A stretch of 64,000 bases of DNA from Erythrobacter ramosus (GTDB taxonomy: Bacteria > Pseudomonadota > Alphaproteobacteria > Sphingomonadales > Sphingomonadaceae). This document shows positions 29,006 through 38,301 of this stretch, piece by piece. Made by a program: the position numbers and the translations under genes. Numbering within the stretch: position 1 is the stretch's first letter; each line of letters starts with the position of its first letter. The notes beneath the pieces were generated by a model, which saw only the letters and a program-made list of their open reading frames with translations, had not been told where the DNA came from and ran no database searches. The DNA is taken from contig NZ_WTYB01000002.1 of the NCBI RefSeq assembly GCF_009828055.1, positions 992,001 through 1,056,000 on the forward strand, written 5' to 3'.

Positions 29006-31030
29006 TCAGGGCGCGCTTGCGGCGGCGACCGTTACCGGCGCCGGATCGGGCGGATTGTGCTTCGCCAGAAACCCCGTCAGCGCCTCGTACCATTGCTGCT
29101 CGTTCTCTGAGGTCGAGAAGCTGTGGCCTTCGTCCTTGATCACCAGCGTCTGCGGGCGCATCGGCGCTTCGCGGGTGGCCTTTTCGAACATGTTGTACTG
29201 GCTAAAGGGCACCACAATATCCTTGGTCCCATGCGCCAGCAGCAGCGGGCGGTTGAGCTTGGCCGCGTGGCCCATCGGTGAGACCGTCTTGACCTCAGCC
29301 ACGCCCTGCCCGCGCACCCGGTCCCGCCAGCGCTTGTATCCGCCGCGGCTGAAGGACTGGCTGTCGTAACGCAGCTGCTTCTCCAGATCGGTCACCCCTG
29401 CCCAACTCGCCGCGCAGCGGTAGCGTTCGGGATTGCGCAGCACCGCCCACATCGCGGCATAACCGCCATAGGAGCCGCCGACGACACACACCCGCGCCGG
29501 ATCGGCAATGCCCTCCTTCACCGCCCAATCCATCGCGTCGTCGAGATCGTCCTGCATCATGCGCCCAATCTGCCCGGTGCCAAGCTCGAAGAACGCCTCG
29601 CCATACCCGCCTGACCCGCGGAAATTGGGTTGCAGCACGGCATAGCCACGGTTGGCGAGCAGCTGGACCTCGTCGTTATAGGTAAGCTTGTCGCGAATGC
29701 CGTAAGGCCCGCCGTGAGGCATGATGATCAGCGGCAGGCCCTTGGCTTCGCGTCCGCGCGGCAGGGTGAGATAGCCGCGGATCACCGCGCCATCGCGCGC
29801 AGTGTATTGCATCGGCTTGGGGCTCGCGAGCGCCTGGAAATCGAGCGTGGGGCGGTATTGCGCCATTTCCTTCAGGATCTTGCCCGCAGGCTCGTACATA
29901 TAGAGCACGCCGGGATCGGCCTCGTTCCCGGCATAGACCAGCATCCGCGAGCCGTCCTTGGCGCGGCTGGGCACCCACACCTCGACATCGCCGAGCGCCT
30001 TGCGCAGGGCCGCGTGCTGCTTGCGCACGGCGGGGTCGAAGTAGTGTACCTCGTCCCGGTCAGCAGTGTAATAGGCGGCGTAGGGCTGGCCGTCTTTCAG
30101 CCCGACGCTATCGATGTCCCATTCGGGGTGTTCGTAGATCGTCTCGAGCATTTCGCGAGTGGCGAAGTTGTAGCGACGCAGACCGACGCGCCCGGTCTCG
30201 CCTTCAGACAGGACATAGCCTTCGTCCGATCCGCCAAGGATCTGGACCGCGTCCCAATACCTGTCGGTGGTTTTCTCGCTTTCCTTGACGCGGGCGACGA
30301 GCTTCAGCTCGCCGGTGGCGTCGGAGCGGTAATAGACCTTCAGCCGCCCATCCAACCAGCCCGCGCCCATCCGCACCACGCCGTTATTGTCGGCGGTCCA
30401 GTTCCACACCCCGTCGCGCGGCTGCTGGACAGTGGTGACCTTGCCGTCAGGCATCAGTTCGTGGCGCATGACCGAGGGGTAATCGTAGATCGTCTTTTGG
30501 ATCGAGACGAGGATGTAGGAGCCATCCTCGGCATAGTGGATGACATTGTCGCCTTCGACCACATTGGTGCGGCCGAACAAGGGGCTCATGACGCCGGTGG
30601 TCACATCGACGAGGATCAGGCGGGTGTAGCGCACATCCTCGCCCATGAAGGTGCCGGCGGTTGAGACCGAGAACAACAGCTTGTCGTCGCTAACCCAGTT
30701 GTACCATTCGAACTGGTCGGAAGGGTCCGTGCCAAAGGCGTGCACCAGCTTACGGGTGGAAACGTCAGCGATGATGAACTGCGTGTTCCCGTCCTTGCGG
30801 CGGAGGTAGGAAAATTTGCTGCCGTCTGGCGAAAGCTTGCCGTCCCAGAAGGCCGAGCGCCCGGCGAAGTCCTTGATCGCGATCTGCGGCGGCGGGAGTT
30901 CCAGCGGCGCGCGCGCGTCTGTGGCGGCCGCTACCGGCGTTGGCGCCGGCTCTTGCGCAGCGCCACCGATGCCTGACGCCAGCATCAGCCCGGCGACAAG
31001 CGCTAAACCCCTACGGAAAATTCTCTGCAC
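29006..31030 (-). CDS. Prolyl oligopeptidase family (S9) secreted peptidase
   Basis: 674 residues with a signal peptide (about 1-25), so periplasmic. The first ~400 residues form a beta-propeller-like part that filters substrates. The C-terminal alpha/beta-hydrolase has PLIIMPHGGPYG (oxyanion side), the nucleophile VVGGSYGGYAAMW, the acid in AHGTKDIVVPF and the His in KDEGHSFSTSENE. This set is typical of S9C-type acylaminoacyl/dipeptidyl peptidases, which feed on short peptides. Single transcription unit. Confidence 0.92.
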   Translation of the reverse strand: MQRIFRRGLALVAGLMLASGIGGAAQEPAPTPVAAATDARAPLELPPPQIAIKDFAGRSAFWDGKLSPDGSKFSYLRRKDGNTQFIIADVSTRKLVHAFGTDPSDQFEWYNWVSDDKLLFSVSTAGTFMGEDVRYTRLILVDVTTGVMSPLFGRTNVVEGDNVIHYAEDGSYILVSIQKTIYDYPSVMRHELMPDGKVTTVQQPRDGVWNWTADNNGVVRMGAGWLDGRLKVYYRSDATGELKLVARVKESEKTTDRYWDAVQILGGSDEGYVLSEGETGRVGLRRYNFATREMLETIYEHPEWDIDSVGLKDGQPYAAYYTADRDEVHYFDPAVRKQHAALRKALGDVEVWVPSRAKDGSRMLVYAGNEADPGVLYMYEPAGKILKEMAQYRPTLDFQALASPKPMQYTARDGAVIRGYLTLPRGREAKGLPLIIMPHGGPYGIRDKLTYNDEVQLLANRGYAVLQPNFRGSGGYGEAFFELGTGQIGRMMQDDLDDAMDWAVKEGIADPARVCVVGGSYGGYAAMWAVLRNPERYRCAASWAGVTDLEKQLRYDSQSFSRGGYKRWRDRVRGQGVAEVKTVSPMGHAAKLNRPLLLAHGTKDIVVPFSQYNMFEKATREAPMRPQTLVIKDEGHSFSTSENEQQWYEALTGFLAKHNPPDPAPVTVAAASAP

Positions 31031-31123
31031 GCGCGCCTGATCCCTTGCTTCCGCCCTGATTCGCCAAGCCTATGTTTTGGCGCATCAATGGCAAGCGGAA
31101 TGCGATAGTGCGCGGGCGCGATG

Positions 31124-31744
31124 TCAGCCCTTGGCGAGCAGTTCCTCAATCTGGCCGAGGCGTTCCTTGCCAAAGAACATCTCGTTTGCCGCGCCTTTCG
31201 GCCCCACGAACATTGTCGGGATACCGAAGGCCCCGCGCGCGACCACCGCATCGGTGTTGGCGACAAGGCCTTGCTTGACCGCGTCGGTCTGCGCGCGGGC
31301 GAACAGATCGGCGGCGTCAAAGCCCGCCGCAGTCAGCGCCGCGCCGATCGCTTCGGGTGAGGTGATGTCGAGGCCGTCCTCCCAGATCGGGCGGAGCAAG
31401 CCTTCCACGAACTGCACCCCGCGCCCGTCCTGATCGGCGGCGAACAGCATCCGCTGGAGCGTGATCGAGTTGAACGGGAACTGCGGATGGAGGCGATACT
31501 TGCCAAGCCCGTGCCTCGTGATGAAGCGGTTCATCTCCAGCATCGCGTATTCGTTCTTCCCCTTCACCTCCGCATCCCGGATCATCGGCGGCGCATTGCC
31601 GGTGAGCTTGTGCATCCCGCCGAGGAACACCGGAATAACATCCAGTTCCGCCTCATAACGGTTGACGAGTTCGCGCAGCGGCCACCAGATCAGATAGGCG
31701 TTGGGGCTGACGAAATCGAACACGAGTTCAACGCGGTTGGCCAT
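31124..31744 (-). CDS. DsbA-family 2-hydroxychromene-2-carboxylate isomerase-like protein
   Basis: 206 residues. The N-terminal FDFVSPNAYLIWWPL has Ser13 where the thioredoxin CxxC would be, which is the HCCA-isomerase/kappa-class GST pattern. The C-terminal GAFGIPTMFVGPKG holds the cis-Pro loop. HCCA isomerase acts in naphthalene-type degradation with glutathione as cofactor; no other such genes are nearby, so a general GSH-dependent role is more likely. It lies downstream of metZ across a repeat. Confidence 0.8.
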   Translation of the reverse strand: MANRVELVFDFVSPNAYLIWWPLRELVNRYEAELDVIPVFLGGMHKLTGNAPPMIRDAEVKGKNEYAMLEMNRFITRHGLGKYRLHPQFPFNSITLQRMLFAADQDGRGVQFVEGLLRPIWEDGLDITSPEAIGAALTAAGFDAADLFARAQTDAVKQGLVANTDAVVARGAFGIPTMFVGPKGAANEMFFGKERLGQIEELLAKG

Positions 31745-31778
31745 TGGTCAGGTTCCTTGTTGTTACGGAAGTGAAGGG

Positions 31779-31981
31779 GTTTCTCGCAGAGACGCAGAGG
31801 AAAGAGAGACGCAGAGGAAAGAGAGACGCAGAGGAAAGAGAGACGCAGAGGCGATCGTCTGCGCCGCAGGCACCGACACGCTTGATCGAATGTCGCGGCG
31901 GCCCCGATGCCTGAGCGCGGCTCCGCCGCCGGTGCCAACATCTCCGCGTCCCTCCTTCTTCTCCGCGTCTCTGCGAGAAAC
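31779..31981. repeat. Inverted-repeat element with an internal tandem repeat
   Basis: The 17-bp end GTTTCTCGCAGAGACGC (31779-31795) is repeated exactly in reverse complement at 31965-31981. The intervening DNA starts with the 17-bp tandem array at 31791. No ORF is inside. The element fills the gap between metZ and the isomerase gene. Confidence 0.8.
31791..31851. repeat. Tandem repeat, 3.6 x 17 bp
   Basis: Unit gacgcagaggaaagaga, exact copies at 31791-31807, 31808-31824 and 31825-31841, then a partial copy gacgcagagg. Such arrays vary in copy number by slippage and could serve as a strain marker. Confidence 0.9.
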
Positions 31982-31989
31982 GAACTTTT

Positions 31990-33207
31990 CTACATCCCCG
32001 CCGCGCTAAGCGCCTGATCCATGTCCTCGACCAGATCGGCGATGTCTTCCAGCCCGACGTTGATCCGCAAGAGCCCCTCAGTCACGCCCATCGCCGCGCG
32101 CGCTTCGTCGCCCATGTTGGCATGGGTGCTGGAGGCCGGGTGGCACATCAGGCTGCGCGCATCGCCGATATTGTTGGAGATATCGACCAGCTTCAGCGCA
32201 TCGAGCACCGCAAAGGCGCGCGCCCGCGTGCCGACGTCTAGCGCGAAGATCGGGCCGGTTGCGTCCATCTGGGCCATCGCCAGATTGTGCTGCGGGTGGC
32301 TCGGCAGGCCGGGGTGGAGCAGGTGCCCGCCCGCCTTGGTGACGCGCGGTTCGAGGAATTCGCCCAGCGCCACGGCTTGTTCGGATTGCTTGAAGGCGCG
32401 CAGCGGGAGCGTCTCCAGACCCTTGAGCACCACCCAGGCGTTGAAGGCAGAGAGCGTCGGCCCGGTGTTGCGCTGAAACGGCATCAACACCTCGTCGATC
32501 CACTGCTTGCTCGAACAGATCGCGCCCGCCAGCACCCGGCCCTGCCCGTCCATCAGCTTGGTGGCAGAATAGGCGACCACATCCGCGCCATATTCCATCG
32601 GCCGCTGCAACACCGGCGAGGCGAAGGCGTTGTCGACCACGGTGGTGATCCCGTGCGTGCGGGCAAGGCCGCAGACGTAAGCGAGATCGACGATGTCGAG
32701 CGTCGGGTTGGCCGGGGTCTCGAAGAAGAACACCTTGGTGTTGGGCCGGATCGCGGCCTCCCACGCGGCGTTGTCGGCGCTGTCGATGATGGTGACGTCG
32801 ATCCCGAACTTCGGGAGCAATTGATCGCAGAGCCAGCGGCAGCTCCCGAACGCGGCGCGCGCGGCGACCACGTGATCGCCCGTCGCCAGCTGGCACAGCA
32901 AAGCCGCTGTCATCGCCGCCATCCCGGTCGCCTGTGTGCGGCAGGCCTCGGCCCCCTCCATCAGCGCAATGCGTTCTTCCAGCATCGCCACGGTCGGGTT
33001 CTGGAGGCGCGAATAGGTCATGCCCTGTGCCGTGCCCGCAAAGCGGTCGGCGACGGTCTGGGCGTCGTCATAGGTGTAGCCCGAGGTGAGGAACAACGCC
33101 TCGCTGGTCTCCCCATGCTCGCTGCGCCAGGTGCCGCCGCGCAGCGCGCGGGTTGCGGGGCGCCAGTTTGCCGTGGCGGCGCGGTCCATGCCGGTGGTCT
33201 TCTTCAT
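31990..33207 (-). CDS. metZ: O-succinylhomoserine sulfhydrylase
   Basis: 405 residues of the Cys/Met PLP-dependent family. It shows YSRLQNPTVAMLEERIALMEG, the PLP-Lys motif YSATKLMDGQGRVLAG and a C-terminal SLMCHPASSTHANMG. It makes homocysteine from O-succinylhomoserine and sulfide, the direct sulfhydrylation route to methionine common in alphaproteobacteria. I start at ATG 33207 (MKKTTGMDRA). A TetR gene ends 12 bp upstream on the same strand, so transcripts may be linked. Confidence 0.88.
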   Translation of the reverse strand: MKKTTGMDRAATANWRPATRALRGGTWRSEHGETSEALFLTSGYTYDDAQTVADRFAGTAQGMTYSRLQNPTVAMLEERIALMEGAEACRTQATGMAAMTAALLCQLATGDHVVAARAAFGSCRWLCDQLLPKFGIDVTIIDSADNAAWEAAIRPNTKVFFFETPANPTLDIVDLAYVCGLARTHGITTVVDNAFASPVLQRPMEYGADVVAYSATKLMDGQGRVLAGAICSSKQWIDEVLMPFQRNTGPTLSAFNAWVVLKGLETLPLRAFKQSEQAVALGEFLEPRVTKAGGHLLHPGLPSHPQHNLAMAQMDATGPIFALDVGTRARAFAVLDALKLVDISNNIGDARSLMCHPASSTHANMGDEARAAMGVTEGLLRINVGLEDIADLVEDMDQALSAAGM

Positions 33208-33218
33208 GGATTGGGCCT

Positions 33219-33779
33219 CTAGGACGGCAAAAGCCCGCCCGCAAGCAGGCCTTGCTGCGCGGTATCGCCGTGGCCGACAGCGGTGAGCATCGCGGTCCCC
33301 TCGATCACAGTCATCAGATAGCGTGCGCCGCCTTGGGGATCGGGGTCGCCTGCGGGCATTTGCCCTTCCAGCCAGCCGAGCAGCTCGGCCATCATCGTCT
33401 GCGCCGCTATCTGGTATCCGGGCAGATCGCGCGCGGCGCCTGCAACAATCTCCCACCATAGCCGCATGAACGGCTGCATCGCGGGCGCATCGCCGTGGGC
33501 GAGAATGCGAGCGACCACATCGGCGCGGGTGGCGGCACGCTCGCTCCCCATCGCGGCGTCGAGCGCGGCGGCATAGACCTTGGCGATATAGCCAAGCAGA
33601 TCGACGATCAGCGCTTCCTTGGTGCCGAAATGGTAGATCAGCATCCGGTCCGACGTGCCCGCCGCTTTGGCCAGCGGCCGTAGGCTCGCTCCGCCCAGCC
33701 CATGCGCGAGCACATGCGCGGTCAGCAGCGGCAGCAGGCTGTCCTTGGTCATTGGGGGCTTTTTTGGAGCATCGGCCAT
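33219..33779 (-). CDS. TetR-family regulator
   Basis: 186 residues. N-terminal HTH with GLGGASLRPLAKAAGTSDRMLIYHF (about 28-52), then helical ligand-binding domain with MRLWWEIVAGAARDLPGYQ. It is divergent from the small membrane protein gene at 33855, and a 20-bp palindrome (33807-33826) lies between them, so it probably represses that gene and itself. Ligand unknown. Confidence 0.88.
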   Translation of the reverse strand: MADAPKKPPMTKDSLLPLLTAHVLAHGLGGASLRPLAKAAGTSDRMLIYHFGTKEALIVDLLGYIAKVYAAALDAAMGSERAATRADVVARILAHGDAPAMQPFMRLWWEIVAGAARDLPGYQIAAQTMMAELLGWLEGQMPAGDPDPQGGARYLMTVIEGTAMLTAVGHGDTAQQGLLAGGLLPS

Positions 33780-33806
33780 GAGGCGCTTGTAGCGGCGGGA
33801 GGGGCT

Positions 33807-33834
33807 TGCTACAAGTTCACGTAGCAGTCGCTAC
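33807..33834. promoter_or_regulatory. Candidate TetR operator
   Basis: TGCTACAAGTTCACGTAGCA (33807-33826) is a palindrome with 6-bp arms; GTAGC-agtc-GCTAC (33821-33834) overlaps it. The position between divergent starts fits an operator that shuts both promoters. Confidence 0.55.
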
Positions 33835-33854
33835 ATATCAGGAGGATCGCGCTC

Positions 33855-34262
33855 ATGCCCACTGAACTCACCCCCTTTCTTGCGCTCGCCGGCGGCGGGC
33901 TGGTCTTTACCGTGGCCGCCGTGCTGACCATGTTGCTGCGCCCCGAGGCGCCGGGCAATGCGCTGCTAGCGGGCGCGCTCTCCGCAGGCTTTTCGGCGTT
34001 CAGCGCCGTCACCATCGCCGCCGAAGGCGTGTTCCCGGTGGTGCTCAATCACACTAGCAATCTGTGGGGCGTGCAGGTTTGGTGGGACCTGCTGTTCTCG
34101 CTCAGCGTCGCCTATTTCCTGATCCTCCCGCGCGCCAAGGCGCAGGGGATGAACCTAATCCTGTGGACCCTGTTCATTCTGGCGACCGCGAGCATCGGAT
34201 TGCTGGCGATGTGTTCACGGTTGTTCTGGCTGGAGGGACAGTCGACCACACGCGCCGCCTAA
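33855..34262 (+). CDS. Small integral membrane protein of unknown function
   Basis: 135 residues with four hydrophobic segments (about 8-30, 34-55, 70-93, 101-121) and a short basic tail. No family I can name with confidence. It is divergent from the TetR gene and preceded by GGAGG at 33841-33845 (10 bp before ATG), so expression is probably induced when the TetR ligand is present. A role in transport or membrane stress is possible but unproven. Confidence 0.7.
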   Translation: MPTELTPFLALAGGGLVFTVAAVLTMLLRPEAPGNALLAGALSAGFSAFSAVTIAAEGVFPVVLNHTSNLWGVQVWWDLLFSLSVAYFLILPRAKAQGMNLILWTLFILATASIGLLAMCSRLFWLEGQSTTRAA

Positions 34263-34304
34263 TCGACGCTTGCTCTGGCGCGCGGCCCTCCCTAATCGCG
34301 CGCC

Positions 34305-35639
34305 ATGGCCGAGGCGCAAGCGTCCCCCTCTCACCCTGCCCACTCGCCGCCGCATCCGCGTGATCCGCTGGCGTGGGTTCTGGCGCTGACCGGGCTGTTC
34401 GCCTTGCTGACCGGGTGGCGGCTGGCGATCCCCTCGATCCCCTATTTCGACGAGGTCCACTACCTCCCCGCCGCGCGCGAAATCCTCTCGCTGTTTACCG
34501 AAGGCCAGGGCGCATATCTCAACCGTGAGCATCCGCTACTCGCCAAGCTTCTGATTGCGCTAAGCATGGGCGTGTTCGGAGACAATCCGCTGGGCTGGCG
34601 GATCATGCCGTGGCTGTGCGGGATGCTGGCCTATTTCGCGGCTGTGCGAACGCTGTGGTACGCCAGTGCGGACCGTTTTGCCACGCTGGCTTTCGCAGTG
34701 CTGCTGGCAACCGGCTTCCACCTGTTCATCCACGCACGGATCGCGATGCTCGACATGGTGATGGTCGCGGGGCTGTGTGTAGCCGCGTGGCAGTTTGTCG
34801 GTGCCTGCGCCCAGCCGGAGACCGGGCGGCGTAGGCTGGCTTTGACCGGGATCGCCATTGGCTGCGCCCTCGGAGCCAAGTGGAACGCGATCCCGCTCGC
34901 CATAGTGCCGGGGCTGACGTTCTTCATCGCCCGCGCGCTCGCCGGACGCCGCCGCCTGCTGCTCAGCCGCCGGGGCGCGCCTGTGCCGGGGATCACGCTG
35001 GTCGAGGCCTTCGTGTGGCTCGGGATCGTGCCGCTGGTGGTTTATGCCCTCACCTTCCTGCCCGGCTATTGGCTGGCCGAATATCTCCGCCCCTCGCCGC
35101 TGGCCGAGAAAGGGTTGATCGGCTTTCACCGCGATATCTTCGCGCTGCAAAGCCAGCTGATGACCCCGCACCGCTACATGAGCACCTGGCCGCAATGGGT
35201 GCTGAACCTGCGCGGGATCTGGTATCTCTACGAGCCGATCGACGGGGCGCAGCGCGGTGTGCTGCTGATCGGCAATCCGCTGACGATGTGGCTGGGGCTG
35301 CCCGCGCTGCTGTGGTGCCTTGCGCGGGGCGTGTGGGTGCGAGACTGGGCGCGGCTGGGTGCGGTGATCGGCTACGGCGCGAGCCTCGGCCTATGGCTGA
35401 TCGCGCCGAAGCCGGTGCAGTTCTATTACCACTACTTCGTGCCGAGTTTCTTCCTGCTCGCGGCGCTGGCGCTGGCTTGCAGCGACCTGCGCCGCCTGCC
35501 GCGTGGCCGGTGGCTGGCTTGGGCCATCCCGGCGGCATCCGCGGCGGTGTTCGCGTGGTTCTTCCCCATTATCGCCGCCCTACCGCTGGCGCGCGCGGAC
35601 GCTTATGTTGCGTGGATGTGGCTGGATGGGTGGCGGTGA
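34305..35639 (+). CDS. PMT-family glycosyltransferase (GT39-like, polyprenol-phosphate sugar donor)
   Basis: 444 residues with about 9-11 membrane helices. The first periplasmic loop has the acidic pair D49-E50 in IPYFDEVHYLPAAREI, and EHPLLAKLLIALSMG follows, both typical of protein O-mannosyltransferases. Such enzymes use dolichyl or undecaprenyl phosphate mannose to glycosylate proteins or glycolipids at the outer face of the inner membrane. A GT2-GtrA gene that could make such a donor converges on this locus (36010). The stop overlaps the next ATG by one base. Confidence 0.82.
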   Translation: MAEAQASPSHPAHSPPHPRDPLAWVLALTGLFALLTGWRLAIPSIPYFDEVHYLPAAREILSLFTEGQGAYLNREHPLLAKLLIALSMGVFGDNPLGWRIMPWLCGMLAYFAAVRTLWYASADRFATLAFAVLLATGFHLFIHARIAMLDMVMVAGLCVAAWQFVGACAQPETGRRRLALTGIAIGCALGAKWNAIPLAIVPGLTFFIARALAGRRRLLLSRRGAPVPGITLVEAFVWLGIVPLVVYALTFLPGYWLAEYLRPSPLAEKGLIGFHRDIFALQSQLMTPHRYMSTWPQWVLNLRGIWYLYEPIDGAQRGVLLIGNPLTMWLGLPALLWCLARGVWVRDWARLGAVIGYGASLGLWLIAPKPVQFYYHYFVPSFFLLAALALACSDLRRLPRGRWLAWAIPAASAAVFAWFFPIIAALPLARADAYVAWMWLDGWR

Positions 35640-36007
35640 TGAACCCTATTGGTCTGATGCTCGTTCTGCTGGCACCAGCACTCATGGATGATCAGTTCAA
35701 TTGCCCGCAGATCGCCGGGAAGGTGATCGTCGACCAACAAGCCATGAACAGGGCGACGCCAATGCATCTCGACCGGCTGGCACCGTCGCCTTGGGTGATC
35801 GACTATGCCTGCGCGGTTGATGCCAATGGTCGGATGACGCGCTGCCGCTTCGCCTCGCGCCAAGCGCTAACGCCCGCGCAGAAGCAACTGATGCTCAGAA
35901 TCATGCCGAGGATGATGGCGGCGGTCAGCACCGATGTTCCGAACCAACGCTGCGTTGCCGGCAAAATGACTTTCGCAGTGCCTCCTGCGCCCAGCAGCGG
36001 TGAGTAG
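35639..36007 (+). CDS. Small protein of unknown function coupled to the PMT gene
   Basis: 122 residues with a hydrophobic N terminus (MNPIGLMLVLLAPALM) that may be a signal. It has three Cys: FNCPQIAGK, YACAVDANG and NQRCVAGK. The middle (VIDYACAVDANGRMTRCRF) resembles the conserved strand region of TonB C-terminal-like domains, but too weakly to call. It starts inside the PMT stop codon (TGATG), so it is translated with it. Ends 3 bp from the convergent GT2 gene. Confidence 0.65.
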   Translation: MNPIGLMLVLLAPALMDDQFNCPQIAGKVIVDQQAMNRATPMHLDRLAPSPWVIDYACAVDANGRMTRCRFASRQALTPAQKQLMLRIMPRMMAAVSTDVPNQRCVAGKMTFAVPPAPSSGE

Positions 36008-36009
36008 GC

Positions 36010-37104
36010 CTAGAACCGCCCCCACACAAAGCGGCTGGACAGAGCGTAGTTCCACACCGACCCCACCACGATCCCCGCCAGCGCCGCCAGCACCCAGTGG
36101 ATGCCGCTGCCTTCCATGAAGGTCGCAATCGCCACATTGGCGAAGGCCCCAATCGCGCAGGTTGCGATGAAGCCCAGCCAGCCGCGCAGCAGCGCCACCG
36201 CGCCCACCAACCGCTTGTCGCGATAGGTAAGCCAATTGTTGAGCCAGAAATTGAAGCTCATCGCCACCAGCACAGCCGCGGTCTGCGCAATCGCGAACCG
36301 CTCGCCCAGCGCGAACAGCAGCACGCTCAGCACCACGAAATGCACCAGCACGCCGAACGCGCCGACGGTCCCGAACAGAGCAAAGCGGGTCGGGATCACC
36401 TTGCCGAGCGTCTTGTCGTAAAGCCCGGCGAGGAAATCGAACAGAATGGCGCGGTCCAGCTTGCTTTCTCCTTCGCGGCGGGCCGCGAAATTGAGGGGGA
36501 ATTCCTTGACGGTCATCGGCGCATCGGCGGTTGCGAGCAAGTCGAGCAGAATCTTGAACCCGATGCCTGACAGGCGCGGCACCAGCGCGCGCGCGGTCGC
36601 GGCGGGGAGCATGAAGTATCCGCTCATCGGATCGCTCAGCTCCACGCCGGTGATTTTGCGGGCGAGCGCGTTGGCGTAAGTCGACAGCTTCTCACGCTCG
36701 GGCGCAGCCCACTCGGCAGTGCTGGCGCCCTCGGCAAAGCGGCTGGCGACGCAGATTTCGGCCTCACCCGATTTCAGCGCGGTGAGCATCCCCGGCAGGA
36801 GCGCCGGATCATGCTGGTGGTCGGCGTCCATTACCGCGACATACGGCGCGGCGGTCGCGCAGAAGCCTTCGATGGCCGCGCTCGCCAGCCCGCGCCGCCC
36901 AATGCGCTGGATCACTCGCACGCGGGGATCGATCAGCGCCAACACGCGCGCTTCGTCCGCCGTGCCGTCCTTGCTGTCATCATCGACGATGATCACTTCC
37001 CACACCGCCGCCGTCCCGATCGCGCGGTCGATCCGCTCGACCAGCGGGCCGAGATTGCCGCGCTCGTTAAGGGTCGGCAGGATGATCGCGAGGTCGAGCG
37101 TCAT
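36010..37104 (-). CDS. Polyprenyl-phosphate glycosyltransferase (GT2) fused to a GtrA domain
   Basis: 364 residues. The N-terminal ~230 residues are a GT-A domain: AIILPTLNERGNL, VIIVDDDSKDGTADE and the metal-binding VMDADHQHDP. From about 235 on are four membrane helices of the GtrA type (FALFGTVGAFGVLVHFVVL). Together this is a dolichyl-phosphate-mannose-synthase-like enzyme with a flippase-like domain. ATG 37104 with GGGAGAAG ahead fits; an earlier Met adds 28 residues. It converges with the PMT gene, pointing to one surface glycosylation pathway. Confidence 0.85.
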   Translation of the reverse strand: MTLDLAIILPTLNERGNLGPLVERIDRAIGTAAVWEVIIVDDDSKDGTADEARVLALIDPRVRVIQRIGRRGLASAAIEGFCATAAPYVAVMDADHQHDPALLPGMLTALKSGEAEICVASRFAEGASTAEWAAPEREKLSTYANALARKITGVELSDPMSGYFMLPAATARALVPRLSGIGFKILLDLLATADAPMTVKEFPLNFAARREGESKLDRAILFDFLAGLYDKTLGKVIPTRFALFGTVGAFGVLVHFVVLSVLLFALGERFAIAQTAAVLVAMSFNFWLNNWLTYRDKRLVGAVALLRGWLGFIATCAIGAFANVAIATFMEGSGIHWVLAALAGIVVGSVWNYALSSRFVWGRF

Positions 37105-37231
37105 GGCTTCTCCCACCGCGCGGCGCGGCGTTGCTCGGATGCTGGCGGTGCTTGGAAGGGTCCCATATTCCATCGCCCCCTCATGCACGATAGTTCTTTA
37201 TAAACCATAACTCGCAGGCTCACCGGGGGCG

Positions 37232-38290
37232 CTACAGCCGCTCCCGCACCGCAGCGCCGATGGCCGCTGTGCCGTGACTGCCGCCCAGATCGCCGCCGAG
37301 GATGCCGTCCGCCAGCGCTGCGGCCACGGCGGTCTCGATCCGCACGGCTTCAGCCTCCAGCCCGAAGGAATGGCGCAGCATCATCGCGGCCGACAGGATC
37401 GTCGCCATCGGGTTGGCCTTGCCCTGCCCGGCAATATCGGGCGCACTGCCGTGGATCGGTTCATAGAGGCCGAAGGTGCCAAACTCGGTCTCACGCTCAC
37501 CTAGCGAAGCGCTCGGCAGCAGGCCGATCGAACCCACCGCCGCGCTCGCCAGATCGGAGAGAATATCGCCGAACAGATTGCCGGTCAGCACCACGCCGAA
37601 GCGTTCCGGGTGGCTCACCACCTGCATCGCGGCATTATCGACATACATGTGGTCGAGCGTCACGCCGGGGTATTCGGCAGCCACTTCCACCACCACATCA
37701 CGCCACAACTGGCTGGTTTCGAGCACATTGGCCTTGTCGACGCTGATCAGCGGCAGGCCCGAACTTGCCGCCGCGCGGAAAGCGACATGGGCAATGCGGC
37801 GCACTTCGCTGTCGGCATAGGACATCGCGTCCCAGCCTTCACGCTCGCCTGCATCATTGGTGCGCTGGCCTTTGGCGCCGAAATAGACATCGCCGGTCAG
37901 CTCGCGCACGATCAGCATATCGAGCCCCGTCGCGATGTCAGCCCGCAGCGGCGAAAGGCGCTCCAGCCCCGCAAACACCCGCGCCGGGCGCAAGTTGGCG
38001 AACAGGCCGAGATGTTTGCGTAAGCCCAGGATCGCCTGCTCCGGGCGCAGGTGGCGCTCCAGCGCGTCGCAGGCCGGATCGCCCACCGCGCCGAACAGGA
38101 TCGCGTCCGCCGCGCGCGCCATGACCAGCGTCTCTTCGGGGAGCGGGTGCCCGTGGCGATGATAGGCCGCGCCGCCGACATCGCCGGTAAACAGCGTCAA
38201 TCCCGGCAAACCGAGCGCCTCCAGCACCGCCACCGCCTCTGCCGTGACCTCAGGGCCAATCCCGTCGCCGGGCAAGACTGCGATTTTCAT
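37232..38290 (-). CDS. leuB: 3-isopropylmalate dehydrogenase
   Basis: 352 residues. [20 protein letters not shown] at the start, then the substrate Arg region in [12 protein letters not shown] and [19 protein letters not shown], and [19 protein letters not shown] at the NAD site, all LeuB features. It oxidises and decarboxylates 3-isopropylmalate in leucine synthesis. leuA and leuCD are not here. The upstream recO gene is 11 bp away on the same strand and may share its transcript. Confidence 0.95.
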   Translation of the reverse strand: MKIAVLPGDGIGPEVTAEAVAVLEALGLPGLTLFTGDVGGAAYHRHGHPLPEETLVMARAADAILFGAVGDPACDALERHLRPEQAILGLRKHLGLFANLRPARVFAGLERLSPLRADIATGLDMLIVRELTGDVYFGAKGQRTNDAGEREGWDAMSYADSEVRRIAHVAFRAAASSGLPLISVDKANVLETSQLWRDVVVEVAAEYPGVTLDHMYVDNAAMQVVSHPERFGVVLTGNLFGDILSDLASAAVGSIGLLPSASLGERETEFGTFGLYEPIHGSAPDIAGQGKANPMATILSAAMMLRHSFGLEAEAVRIETAVAAALADGILGGDLGGSHGTAAIGAAVRERL

Positions 38291-38301
38291 GGTAACGTCT
38301 T

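Noticed and set aside
31124-31744. Aromatic degradation locus
   Set aside because: Only one HCCA-isomerase-like gene is present; neighbours are methionine and peptidase genes.
31791-31851. CRISPR-like array
   Set aside because: The units are directly contiguous 17-mers without spacers and no cas gene is nearby.
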